Positions 49,201 through 56,469 of a stretch of DNA of 64,000 nt are shown piece by piece; position 1 is the stretch's first letter, and every line of letters starts with the position of its first letter. The position numbers and the translations under genes are program-made. Below the pieces are notes generated by a model. The model ran no database searches. It saw nothing but the letters and a program-made list of their open reading frames with translations, and was not told the DNA's origin. Source of the DNA: JBDWFY01 sp965275915 (GTDB lineage Bacteria; Pseudomonadota; Alphaproteobacteria; Rhizobiales; Stappiaceae); the NCBI GenBank assembly GCA_965275915.1, contig CBDHYI010000008.1, positions 434,001-498,000 on the forward strand, read 5' to 3'.

Positions 49201-49969
49201 GCCGGTCGGCCGACGCGGCGACGAGATGGTTCGGCGGATGGCGGACCGCCTGATTTCGCTCGATCTTCTGCACCAGGCGGCAGAACTGCTTGAACATCAG
49301 GTCGAGCACCGTTTGCGGGGCGCCGCGAAAGCCCAGATCGCTGCTGATCTGGCCATTGTCTATCTGATGGACGGGAAGCCGGATCTGGCGCTGCGCGTGC
49401 TCAGTCGGACTCGCCAGGCGCAACTGCCTCGCGCGCTTGAGCGGCAGCGACGCATCGTGGAGGCCCGGGCACTGACTGACGCCGGCAGCCCGGAACTGGC
49501 GTTGCAACTGGTCAGAAACTTGCGCGGCTCCGACGTCGATCGGCTGCGATCGAACACTTATTGGCAGGCCGAACGGTGGCGGGAAGCAGGCGAGGGCCTT
49601 GAAGCGATGCTCGGCATGCGGTGGGCGGACAAGATGGAACTGGACAAGCAGGAGCGCATCGATGTGCTGCGGGCTGCGATATCCTATTCTCTTGCCGAGG
49701 AAGAGCTTGCTCTTGAGCGGTTGCGGACAAAGTTCGGACCAAAAATGTCAGACAGTCCCAATGCGGCAGCCTTCGATATTGTCACCAGTCCGATCGAAAC
49801 CCACGGTGTGGAGTTTCTCAGTGTCGCGCAGCAGATCGCCGACATCGACTCCATGCAGGCGTTCCTGGATGAATATAGGCGGCACTACCTTTCGACGGGC
49901 ATCATGCCCAGGGAGCCGGGAGAGGCCCCGCCTCAGGCCCTCGCACCGACTGGAAACAGCAACGGCTGA
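46271..49969 (+). CDS. large exported AMIN/TPR-like protein of the flagellar cluster
   Basis: A 1232-residue protein. After a 40-residue basic leader comes a hydrophobic signal segment (CLLLLLVFLFGPGVARA, cleavage near residue 61). Two or three AMIN-like beta domains follow (VADVAASEQQGYGRVVITF; VSLRVGSHPTFTRMVFDW; IRVEFPFLTPVAAAVFKRANSLWLVFDT) within residues about 62-560. The C-terminal half is alpha-helical and TPR-like (ALARFYLANRMSAEAIAVLRNLAEKSPEVIGDATYNIMMGASQVLAGRPQEGLKHLL, then DLAIVYLMDGKPDLALRVLSRTRQ). Homologues flank motE/fliM in many alphaproteobacteria. It may act in the periplasm, binding peptidoglycan or motor parts. It converges on fliP. Confidence 0.75.
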   Translation: MMNGRPCRKCGSAATVTGSSKIGRFIHALKSAGSIQRRSTVCSCLLLLLVFLFGPGVARAAGLVADVAASEQQGYGRVVITFKDRNLLPAYDARVSSGVLKISFEAPVRLSVAAVPNALPNFLTVARHDPDGTAIRFALSKEVKVNTMEAGEKLFIDILPANWQGMPPSLPDDVVRALARRAEEALRKARAFEQAQLEDLEGPEVSLRVGSHPTFTRMVFDWNVEFDTRFAREEDVVRLSFNHPVELNLDDFKARLPEGVNDAAAYEENGRLKFLMRIQPNLNVRAFREDNTYVMDLSMPGQKKRAPEQETIVRALGGAKSAKRTGVIDAPGRVTREKPPADAPAAISVMPEPVSVKPPIRIGAVAPDIAKPKTPHDANKAPSGEPVGETVGNATLSARAPEREKTKTGVQPLNPELASDGQGQDTRRFVPTAARKIGDTIRVEFPFLTPVAAAVFKRANSLWLVFDTDAPIDLRSMRAALKETADNVQHRTYGSWQLIRIDLSANVLTTLGADGSKWIVSIGDMILEPSKPLAIDRNVRNDGSTVLRIPFGEASAIHQIDDRRVGDKIVVVTGFAPARGLLKPQRFAEVRSFVSSQGIAVTPLTDDLRIYSLGDDIIIEREGGLALSNNASIGAPEERIYDPSAPDFVEMTEILTGDQFDYRLQLDELMRELAMAPPEGRKRARTALARFYLANRMSAEAIAVLRNLAEKSPEVIGDATYNIMMGASQVLAGRPQEGLKHLLDSELEDSADAAVWRTIAEVDIGDWRQARQSLPRARAVIGNYPRDLQTEFNLAAAKVMVVVNDFGTATELLSEIDPAEVSDIQASKYDLLRGQLADSSGRSEEALAVFDFVAASDDRPRAAEARYRALRIRYRDGLINAEDLTKELEGLTTSWRGDEIELRALRFLAHVNTDQGDYRKAFEAMKSAVEANPDAETTRLIQEEMNSTFASLFLEGKADELSPVEALALFYDYRILTPVGRRGDEMVRRMADRLISLDLLHQAAELLEHQVEHRLRGAAKAQIAADLAIVYLMDGKPDLALRVLSRTRQAQLPRALERQRRIVEARALTDAGSPELALQLVRNLRGSDVDRLRSNTYWQAERWREAGEGLEAMLGMRWADKMELDKQERIDVLRAAISYSLAEEELALERLRTKFGPKMSDSPNAAAFDIVTSPIETHGVEFLSVAQQIADIDSMQAFLDEYRRHYLSTGIMPREPGEAPPQALAPTGNSNG

Positions 49970-50007
49970 TCTCCGGCAAGAATTGCATGAAATGAAGGGT
50001 CCATACC

Positions 50008-50772
50008 CTAAGCCCCGGTGAAACTTCGCACCAGGCTGCCCGCGACCAGATTCCATCCGTCGACAAGAACAAAGAAAATCAGCTTGAACGGCAGTGAGAT
50101 GACCACGGGCGGCAGCATCATCATGCCCATCGACATCAGGACCGACGCAATGACCAGATCGATGATCAGAAACGGCAGATAAAGCAGAAAACCGATTTCG
50201 AAGGCCCGCCTCAGTTCGCTGATCATAAAGGCAGGCACAAGAATGCGCAGACTGACATCCTCCGGCGTCTCCGGTGCCTCCTGACCCGACAGTTCCAGGA
50301 ACAGGCCCAGATCCTTCTCCCTCACATTGTTCCGCATGAATTCATGGAAGGGGACTGCGGCCCGCTCAAAGGCCTCATCAAATTCGATCGTGCCTTCCAG
50401 AAGCGGTTCGACGCCGGCGGTATAGGCCTGCTCGAAAGTCGGCGCCATGATGAAGCCGGTCAAAAAAAGCGCCAGCGAGATCATAACGATATTGGGCGGA
50501 GCGGTCTGCAGGCCGATCGCGGTCCGGAGCAGCGATAAAACGACGACGATCCGGGTGAATGAGGTGACCATGATGAGGATTGAGGGAGCCAGACTCAAAA
50601 CGGTCAGCAGCGCAATAAGCTGCACCGCTCGTTCGGTCAGGCTGGCATCGTCACCAAAGTCGATTGAAACATCCTGAGCATTGGCGGGAAAGCCAAAACC
50701 CAGAAGAACGCAAAACAAACAAAGAACTGTCAGGATCCGCCAGTTTTTCCGGCAGATCCTGTTAAACTGCAT
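50008..50772 (-). CDS. fliP: flagellar export gate protein FliP
   Basis: A 254-residue export-gate subunit with an N-terminal signal peptide (ILTVLCLFCVLLGFGFPANA) and four transmembrane segments. Signature blocks are SFTRIVVVLSLLRTAIGLQTAPPNIVMISLALFLTGFIM, LVPAFMISELRRAFEIGFLLYLPFLIIDLVIASVLMSMGMMMLPPVVISLPFKLIFFVLVDGW. The ATG at 50772 shares one base with the fliO stop (TAATG). Confidence 0.97.
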   Translation of the reverse strand: MQFNRICRKNWRILTVLCLFCVLLGFGFPANAQDVSIDFGDDASLTERAVQLIALLTVLSLAPSILIMVTSFTRIVVVLSLLRTAIGLQTAPPNIVMISLALFLTGFIMAPTFEQAYTAGVEPLLEGTIEFDEAFERAAVPFHEFMRNNVREKDLGLFLELSGQEAPETPEDVSLRILVPAFMISELRRAFEIGFLLYLPFLIIDLVIASVLMSMGMMMLPPVVISLPFKLIFFVLVDGWNLVAGSLVRSFTGA

Positions 50773-52202
50773 TAGCGCGAGTTTCCGCCAATCTCATTAA
50801 GAAGCTTGGCCATTTCTTCTTCAATGGAGTCAAATGTTTCCGCATCGGTTTCTTTGTTCGCAGTTTTCCCGTCAGGCCCCTTTCGGGCCTCTGTGGCCTC
50901 AGGTGCCTTCGGTGGTTCAACACCATTTTTTGCTGCGTCCGCCGAAGCTGAACTTTTCTGTTCCGGTTGTGCCTCCGGTCGCAACGGGTGAATCGAGCCC
51001 GGACCGGCCGGTTTCTGGGCACGCTGTCGCGTAGATTGCGGCACCGGAGCCGGTTGCTCCAAGGTCCGCATCAGATCGCCCGCGAAATCCTGATCGTCCA
51101 CTTTCAGTTCACTTGCTGCTGTCTTATCTGACTCGTTCGGCCCCAGCAATGCGTCCTCAAAATCCGCCGCAAGATTGGCGGTCGGATCGGCTTGTTTCTC
51201 CGGTGCGCCTGTGGATACCGCGGGCGCTGCAGCAGCAACCGCCGGAGCTGCCGGCTGTTGCCGGGCCGTTTTGTCCGGCGCCGCAGTTTTCTCCGGACCG
51301 GGGGGTGCCGGCTCGGCGGCAGGCTTTTTCTTTTGCCGTGCTCCCAGATTTGCGACCTTGTCCTGAAGGTCCTCAATCGGTGGTTTCTCGTTTTTGCCGG
51401 ATGTCCGTCGCGCCGACGGGGCATGGCTTGCGGGAGTGTCCGGGGCTCCGCTTGCCCGCGCCGAAGGTGCCCGGGGCGCCGGCTCCTGAGGTCTGGGGTT
51501 TCCTCGTGGGGAGGGCGAAAACTGTCCCTGCTGCGGTGTCGAAAGGCGGCCGGCGCCCGGGCCGGAGCTTTGTCCGGCCGGCTGAAGGCGCGATGGTCCC
51601 TGTCTTGACGGCTGGGCACTTGCCAGTTGCGGTTTTGATACGGAGTCCGTGATCGGTTGCCGGGCGGGCGTTTGACCGGCAGGGCGGGAGGGCGCCATGT
51701 TTTGCGGACTTGGTCTTGTCGCCGGCGGCGGCGTCGGTCTGCGGGCCTGTACCGAGGCCGCAGGATGAAGCGCGGGCCCGGGCGCCTGATCGGTTCCTGA
51801 AGGCAAAGGCATGGCCGCAGCAGGTTGCTCGTTTGCGGACGCTTGTCCCGGACCGCCGGGCACGACCTGGAGCGATCGCGCACCCTGGCTTGCCGGAACG
51901 CCTCGCATGATGCCCTCTTCGACCACAACATCCGTCGGACCGCCGATCAGGAGCAGATGCTCGACATTGTCCCTGCGGACAAGAACGAGACGGCGGCGCG
52001 CATCGACCGATGTCGCATCCATAACGGACAGGCGGTGTTGGCGGCTTCTGGCGACTTTCATGAGCGAGCCTCCAGAAACACGCCGGAAAATCCAGAAAAA
52101 TATGCCGATAAGGGCCAATACAATAATCGCAGCAATCAGGAACTGAAGGCTGCGCGCATATGTTGGATCCATGCCCAGGCCGTCGATGAGCCAATCGCCC
52201 AT
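50772..52202 (-). CDS. fliO: flagellar export protein FliO with very long Pro/Ala-rich tail
   Basis: A 476-residue protein. One transmembrane segment (LQFLIAAIIVLALIGIFFWIF, about 20-40) and the FliO domain (GGSLMKVARSRQHRLSVMDATSVDARRRLVLVRRDNVEHLLLIGGPTDVVVEEGI) occupy only about 110 residues. The remaining 365 are Pro/Ala/Gln/Ser-rich and probably disordered, ending in an acidic amphipathic patch (TFDSIEEEMAKLLNEIGG). FliO helps FliP ring assembly. The ATG at 52202 has GAGGATAAA upstream. Confidence 0.88.
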   Translation of the reverse strand: MGDWLIDGLGMDPTYARSLQFLIAAIIVLALIGIFFWIFRRVSGGSLMKVARSRQHRLSVMDATSVDARRRLVLVRRDNVEHLLLIGGPTDVVVEEGIMRGVPASQGARSLQVVPGGPGQASANEQPAAAMPLPSGTDQAPGPALHPAASVQARRPTPPPATRPSPQNMAPSRPAGQTPARQPITDSVSKPQLASAQPSRQGPSRLQPAGQSSGPGAGRLSTPQQGQFSPSPRGNPRPQEPAPRAPSARASGAPDTPASHAPSARRTSGKNEKPPIEDLQDKVANLGARQKKKPAAEPAPPGPEKTAAPDKTARQQPAAPAVAAAAPAVSTGAPEKQADPTANLAADFEDALLGPNESDKTAASELKVDDQDFAGDLMRTLEQPAPVPQSTRQRAQKPAGPGSIHPLRPEAQPEQKSSASADAAKNGVEPPKAPEATEARKGPDGKTANKETDAETFDSIEEEMAKLLNEIGGNSR

Positions 52203-52329
52203 TTTATCCTCGTATGTTTTTTGTCCGCGCCATCGGGGCAAATGATTAGCAGACTATTTTCTGCAAACACAAATCATTTTTGATGTTGAGTGTGACTCAT
52301 AATCCGCGATTCTCGGCTTGACTGCCAAG

Positions 52330-52380
52330 GTTAACAGAAACGGGAAAAAATTTCCTAGCAGACGGTTATTTTCTGTTAAC
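52330..52380. promoter_or_regulatory. 11-bp inverted repeat in the fliO-flgB divergent region
   Basis: GTTAACAGAAA (52330-52340) and TTTCTGTTAAC (52370-52380) are perfect inverted partners, each containing a GTTAAC CtrA half-site. It may be an operator for fliO. The remainder of 52203-52461 is AT-rich and has no gene. Confidence 0.45.
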
Positions 52381-52461
52381 AAGCGTAAATGCCCCGGTTC
52401 GTAGTGAAAACTCATATCGGCCAATAATGGCGGAATTCCGCAGGGCTCAAAATGCATGCCG

Positions 52462-52487
52462 TTAACCATGAATTAATGAATCATTAA
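52462..52487 (+). promoter_or_regulatory. two overlapping perfect CtrA boxes upstream of flgB
   Basis: TTAA at 52462-52465, 52473-52476 and 52484-52487 are each separated by exactly seven bases, so two full TTAA-N7-TTAA boxes share the central TTAA. They end 52 bases before the flgB ATG. There is no GG-N10-GC sigma-54 site here, marking flgB as an early (class II) operon controlled by CtrA. Confidence 0.82.
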
Positions 52488-52539
52488 CCAATAGGGCGGC
52501 AAAGTGTTCCTAACTGGGGCACTCTTGGGGAATCAGTCG

Positions 52540-52950
52540 ATGTCCATAACCGACCTGTCGGTCTTTCAGGCCATCAAAACGAAAATGCGCTGGCATCAGT
52601 CGCGGCACGCGGTACTGGCGGAAAATGTCGCCAACGCCGATACGCCCGGCTATCGCGCCAACGATCTGAAGAAAGTGACCTTCGGCGACGAGATGGCCGC
52701 TCAGCTGGCCACCCGTCCGGTCTCGGCAACTGTGACCAATTCAAGGCACATGGCCGTTGCGCTCAGTGGGAACCGGGAATTCGGCACCGAAGACGCGCAT
52801 CAGTTCGAAGTCCGGCCAAGCGGCAACTCCGTTGTTCTTGAAGAACAAATGATGAAGGCAACAGCAAACCAACTCGACTTTCAGGCCGCATCTTCCCTGT
52901 ATTCCCGTGGGCTGGGCATGTTGAAGACGGCGTTGGGACGCTCCTCATAA
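52540..52950 (+). CDS. flgB: proximal rod protein FlgB
   Basis: A 136-residue rod subunit (SITDLSVFQAIKTKMRWHQSRHAVLAENVANADTPGYRANDLKKVTF), of usual FlgB length. The ATG at 52540 is chosen because the family starts there; the frame extends 12 codons upstream. It is the first gene of the flgB-flgC-fliE-fliQ-fliR-flhB run. Confidence 0.96.
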   Translation: MSITDLSVFQAIKTKMRWHQSRHAVLAENVANADTPGYRANDLKKVTFGDEMAAQLATRPVSATVTNSRHMAVALSGNREFGTEDAHQFEVRPSGNSVVLEEQMMKATANQLDFQAASSLYSRGLGMLKTALGRSS

Positions 52951-53009
52951 GGTGCGTTCGTCCTGCTGAAAGGGTGATCGCTGCGCACGGAGCGGCATAG
53001 GAGATATCG

Positions 53010-53420
53010 ATGGACTTTCTGAAATCCATGATGGTCGCGGCCTCGGGCCTTAAGGCTCAGAGCGGCAGAATGAAAATCATCGCCGAAAACATCGCCAATG
53101 CCGATTCCACCGGACGGACCGCACAGGACGAACCCTACCGCAGAAAAGTGCCGACATTCAGTTCGCGCCTTGACTCAGAACTCGGTGTCAATCTTGTGAA
53201 GCTCGGCAAAGTTGAAAAAGATCAGAGTGAGTTCAATACCCGCTACGAGCCGGGACATCCGGCGGCAAATGCCGATGGGTATGTCAAGACGCCGAACGTC
53301 AACGTCATGATCGAGACCGTCGATATGAAAGAAGCGCAGCGGACCTATGAAGCCAATCTGAACATCATCTCTTCAACGCGGCAGATGCTGCAGCGAACCA
53401 TCGATATCTTAAGAGGATAG
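53010..53420 (+). CDS. flgC: proximal rod protein FlgC
   Basis: A 136-residue rod subunit (FLKSMMVAASGLKAQSGRMKIIAENIANADSTGRTAQDEPYRRKVPTF; GYVKTPNVNVMIETVDMKEAQRTYEANLNIISSTRQMLQRTIDILRG). A GGAG sequence precedes the ATG and it follows flgB by 59 bases. Confidence 0.97.
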   Translation: MDFLKSMMVAASGLKAQSGRMKIIAENIANADSTGRTAQDEPYRRKVPTFSSRLDSELGVNLVKLGKVEKDQSEFNTRYEPGHPAANADGYVKTPNVNVMIETVDMKEAQRTYEANLNIISSTRQMLQRTIDILRG

Positions 53421-53484
53421 GCTGGATCTGCCGCCGTCGCCGGGGAGCGGTGGCGTTTAGGTCAGACATCCGGGGAGCAGAACA

Positions 53485-53901
53485 ATGTCCACGCCGAGCA
53501 TGGCCGCCAACGCCTACCAGACGGCAGCGAGCATCGCCAGCCGCGTCAAAGCCACGCAGAATGACGCCGCCGCTCAGCAGTCCGATGCTGCCGGTACCTT
53601 TGGCGCGCTTCTCAATCAGGCAACGGAAGCCGGTGCGCCGGGCGCAGGGGCAGCGGGTAACTCAATGCCTGCGGCGGTTGCCGCTCCGGATCTTGGCGGT
53701 ACGGTTAAGGATGCTGTGTCCGGCGTGTTGGATATGGGAAAGGCGGCTGAGGCGAAATCCGTTGATATGATGAACGGCAAGGCGAATATGGTGGATGTCG
53801 TGACCGCTGTCGCCGAAACGGAAGTGGCCTTGCAGACAATGGTTTCGGTCAGAGACCGGGTGATTTCGGCCTATGAAGAGATTATGCGGATGCCGATCTA
53901 G
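53485..53901 (+). CDS. fliE: MS ring-rod adaptor FliE
   Basis: A 138-residue FliE, longer than the usual about 100 because of an Ala/Gly/Gln-rich N-terminal half. The conserved C-terminal block is VDMMNGKANMVDVVTAVAETEVALQTMVSVRDRVISAYEEIMRMPI. The last two bases of its TAG stop are also the first two bases of the MITE-like element that follows. Confidence 0.94.
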   Translation: MSTPSMAANAYQTAASIASRVKATQNDAAAQQSDAAGTFGALLNQATEAGAPGAGAAGNSMPAAVAAPDLGGTVKDAVSGVLDMGKAAEAKSVDMMNGKANMVDVVTAVAETEVALQTMVSVRDRVISAYEEIMRMPI

Positions 53902-54166
53902 GCTCAGGACCCATTGATTTCATGCAAGTCTGTTTTGAAAGAAGTATTCGAATGGAGAGAACCAGGGAGAAGCGAAGGTTGGATACCTTTGCGAGCTCTG
54001 GTTTTCTTCAGGCGGACACTTCTTTCAAAACCCGAAGGGCGAGGCATATTGTGTTCCTGACTGTGTTGGACAGACTTGAAAACCGGATGGTTTCCTGTGC
54101 CGTTCCGCCTTGTCAAAAACAAAATCTGCTCTCGCAGAATGGATGAAATCAATGGGTCCTGAGCCT
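53900..54166. mobile_element. MITE-like palindromic element between fliE and fliQ
   Basis: A 267-base segment bounded by perfect 24-bp terminal inverted repeats (53900-53923 and 54143-54166; beginning AGGCTCAGGACCCATTGATT). A nested 14-bp inverted pair (53932-53945 with 54018-54031, GTTTTGAAAGAAGT) and further short hairpins show that both halves fold strongly. It encodes no transposase; its ORFs on either strand lack ribosome sites. No target-site duplication was evident. It is probably a non-autonomous or REP/MITE-type repeat inserted in the operon, ending 24 bases before the fliQ start. Confidence 0.75.
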
Positions 54167-54190
54167 CGGCTCAAGATATGAGGTGATGTT

Positions 54191-54454
54191 TTGACGGGTG
54201 CGGAAGTATTGGATATTGGCCGCGAGGGGATCTGGACACTGATCATTGTCTCGGCTCCGGCCATGGTGATTGGACTGGCCGTCGGTATCGTCATTGCGCT
54301 GTTCCAGGCACTGACGCAAATTCAGGAGATGACGCTGGTCTTCGTGCCCAAGATCATCGCGATATTTGTCGTGCTGATGCTGACGCTGCCATTCATGGGC
54401 GAGGTGCTGGCAAGCTATACGAATCATGTGATGGCGCTTATTGTCGTCAGTTGA
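54191..54454 (+). CDS. fliQ: flagellar export gate protein FliQ, TTG start
   Basis: An 87-residue export-gate subunit with two transmembrane segments (LIIVSAPAMVIGLAVGIVIALFQALTQIQEMTL; IIAIFVVLMLTLPFMGEVLASY). The start is TTG at 54191, after GAGGTGA; the in-frame TGA a few codons upstream rules out any earlier start. A weak start codon and the element just upstream may lower FliQ synthesis, which fits its low stoichiometry. Confidence 0.95.
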   Translation: MTGAEVLDIGREGIWTLIIVSAPAMVIGLAVGIVIALFQALTQIQEMTLVFVPKIIAIFVVLMLTLPFMGEVLASYTNHVMALIVVS

Positions 54455-54524
54455 ACCGTGATCCGAAATTCGTTGCCGAAGAAAACGCAAGCGGCGATCG
54501 TTCAGGGAAGGGGCGGGGGCCCGG

Positions 54525-55295
54525 ATGAATTTCACGATTTCCTATCTTCCGGAGATCGCATTCATTTTCATGCTTATATTCGGCCGGCTCGGCACCATGA
54601 TCATGATCATGCCGGCGCTTGGCGAGACGACCGTCCCGACCCGCATCCGCCTGTCGATGGCGCTGGCGATAACACTGGTCTTCTATCCGGTGGTGGCGCC
54701 TTTTTATCCGACCGGTCTTGCGGAAAATATTTATCGGGTTCTGGGGATGCTGGGCGCGGAGATTATCATCGGCGGTTTCATCGGTCTTGCGACGCGGCTG
54801 ATCACCTCGGTTCTGCAGATCGCCGGTACGGTCATTGCCAACCAGTCGGGGCTGGCTTTTGCCATGGCCTTTGATCCTTCCCAGGGCGTGCAGGGAGCGC
54901 TGTTCGGCAATTTTCTCTCCGTTGTGGGTATAACGCTGATCTTTGCCACGGATACGCATTATCTGACGATTGCCGCGATGCATGACAGTTTTGAGTTGTT
55001 TCCGCCGGGTCAGTGGATTCCCATCGGCGATGCGGCGGAGCTCATTATGGTCACCGTCGCCGGTGTCTTTTCGATCGGTATGCGTATGGCCGCCCCGTTT
55101 ATTGTGTTTGGCCTGATATTTTATTTCGGACTTGGTCTGCTCAATCGTCTGATGCCGCAGATGCAGATCTTTTTCATTGCCATGCCGGCCAATATCGTCA
55201 TCGGGTTGCTGTTGCTCATGATCCTCCTGAGCACGATGATGATGTGGTACCTGGGGCATGTCGAAGACGCATTCAGCCAGTTCCTGGTGAAGTAA
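54525..55295 (+). CDS. fliR: flagellar export gate protein FliR
   Basis: A 256-residue polytopic membrane protein of the export gate (PEIAFIFMLIFGRLGTMIMIMPALGETTVPTRIRLSMALAITLVFYPV; LFYFGLGLLNRLMPQMQIFFIAMPANIVIGLLLLMILLSTMMM), with the FliR-typical P..IR and F.....N pattern. GAAGGGGCGGG precedes the ATG. It lies 70 bases after fliQ and 12 bases before flhB. Confidence 0.96.
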   Translation: MNFTISYLPEIAFIFMLIFGRLGTMIMIMPALGETTVPTRIRLSMALAITLVFYPVVAPFYPTGLAENIYRVLGMLGAEIIIGGFIGLATRLITSVLQIAGTVIANQSGLAFAMAFDPSQGVQGALFGNFLSVVGITLIFATDTHYLTIAAMHDSFELFPPGQWIPIGDAAELIMVTVAGVFSIGMRMAAPFIVFGLIFYFGLGLLNRLMPQMQIFFIAMPANIVIGLLLLMILLSTMMMWYLGHVEDAFSQFLVK

Positions 55296-55307
55296 GGGGA
55301 ACGATGC

Positions 55308-56387
55308 ATGGCTGAAGGTGGCGACGACAATGAAAAGACAGAGGAACCCACCCAAAAACGGCTGAGCGATGCCTTTGACAAGGGCGATGTCGTCAAAAGC
55401 CAGGAGGTCGGGATCTGGTTCGGTCTTGCCGGCACCGCAATTGTGGTTGGTCTGGTCTCGCCCGGCATGGTCGACGGTCTGGCGGCGGATCTGCGCGGCT
55501 TTTTTCTCAATGCCCATATGATGCCGATCGATGGCGGCGGCCTGCGGCTGATCTGGGAGAAAATCGCTTTAATCCTGTTCGGGGCGATGGCCGTGCCGAT
55601 GGGGATTCTGTTTTTTGCCGCGCTTCTTGGCAATCTCGCGCAGCATCGCCCCACCTGGTCAGCCGATCCGATCACACCCAAAGTCTCAAAGATTTCTCCG
55701 CTTGCCGGCGCCAAAAGGCTCTTTTCCAAGGACAGTCTCGTCAACTTCGCCAAGGGCGTTCTGAAAATAGCATTGGTTGCCGCTGCCATGGCGGCGATCC
55801 TGTGGCCGGAGCGTGACCGCCTCGATACGATGATCCAGCGCGATCAGTCCGTTCTGCTTTATGAAGCGCAGGAACTCAGTCTGAAACTGCTCGGGGTTAT
55901 CCTGGCAATCATGAGCGCCATCGCGGTTGCGGATTTCTTCTGGCAGAAACACAAATGGTACGAGCGGCAGAAAATGTCGCTGCAGGAGGTCAAGGAAGAA
56001 TACAAACAGCAGGAAGGCGATCCGGCAATTAAGGCCAAGATCCGCCAGTTGCGCATGGAGCGGAGCCGCTCGCGCATGATGGCGGCAGTTCCTGATGCCA
56101 CGGTGGTGGTCACAAACCCGACCCACTTTGCGGTTGCCCTCAAATATGAGGAGGGCATGGAAGCACCGGTCTGTGTCGCCAAGGGCCTTGATGCCGTTGC
56201 CCTGAAAATCCGTGAGATCGCCGGAAATGCGGACGTTCCGATCGTCGAAAACCCACCGCTGGCGCGGGCGCTTCACGCGGCCATTGAGATCGACGATGCG
56301 ATCCCCGAGGACCATTATAAGGCCGTAGCGGAAGTTATTGGCTACGTATATCGACTTCGCAACAGGAAAAAGGGCACCAAGCATTGA
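55308..56387 (+). CDS. flhB: export specificity switch FlhB
   Basis: A 359-residue protein with four transmembrane segments (about 36-215) and a cytoplasmic domain that cleaves itself at NPTH (Asn270-Pro271) in VVVTNPTHFAVALKYEEG. Cleavage switches export from hook to filament substrates when the hook is complete. The EKTEEPTQKRLSDAF N-terminus is also family-typical. It is the last export gene before cckA. Confidence 0.97.
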   Translation: MAEGGDDNEKTEEPTQKRLSDAFDKGDVVKSQEVGIWFGLAGTAIVVGLVSPGMVDGLAADLRGFFLNAHMMPIDGGGLRLIWEKIALILFGAMAVPMGILFFAALLGNLAQHRPTWSADPITPKVSKISPLAGAKRLFSKDSLVNFAKGVLKIALVAAAMAAILWPERDRLDTMIQRDQSVLLYEAQELSLKLLGVILAIMSAIAVADFFWQKHKWYERQKMSLQEVKEEYKQQEGDPAIKAKIRQLRMERSRSRMMAAVPDATVVVTNPTHFAVALKYEEGMEAPVCVAKGLDAVALKIREIAGNADVPIVENPPLARALHAAIEIDDAIPEDHYKAVAEVIGYVYRLRNRKKGTKH

Positions 56388-56469
56388 TCAGATGGGGCTT
56401 TATCTGGCATGAGCTGCATGGTGATCGCGAGGGGCTTTGCGATTCCCTGGTTGCGGGGGCAGAGTGAGC

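Noticed and set aside
49973..50010. Partial resemblance of ATGAAATGAAGGGTCC to the right end of the MITE-like element
   Set aside because: Only about two thirds of the bases match and there is no partner inverted repeat; probably coincidence or a very decayed end.
53922..54152. Frames of 74-82 codons inside the MITE-like element on both strands
   Set aside because: They lack ribosome sites and exist on both strands because the element is palindromic.
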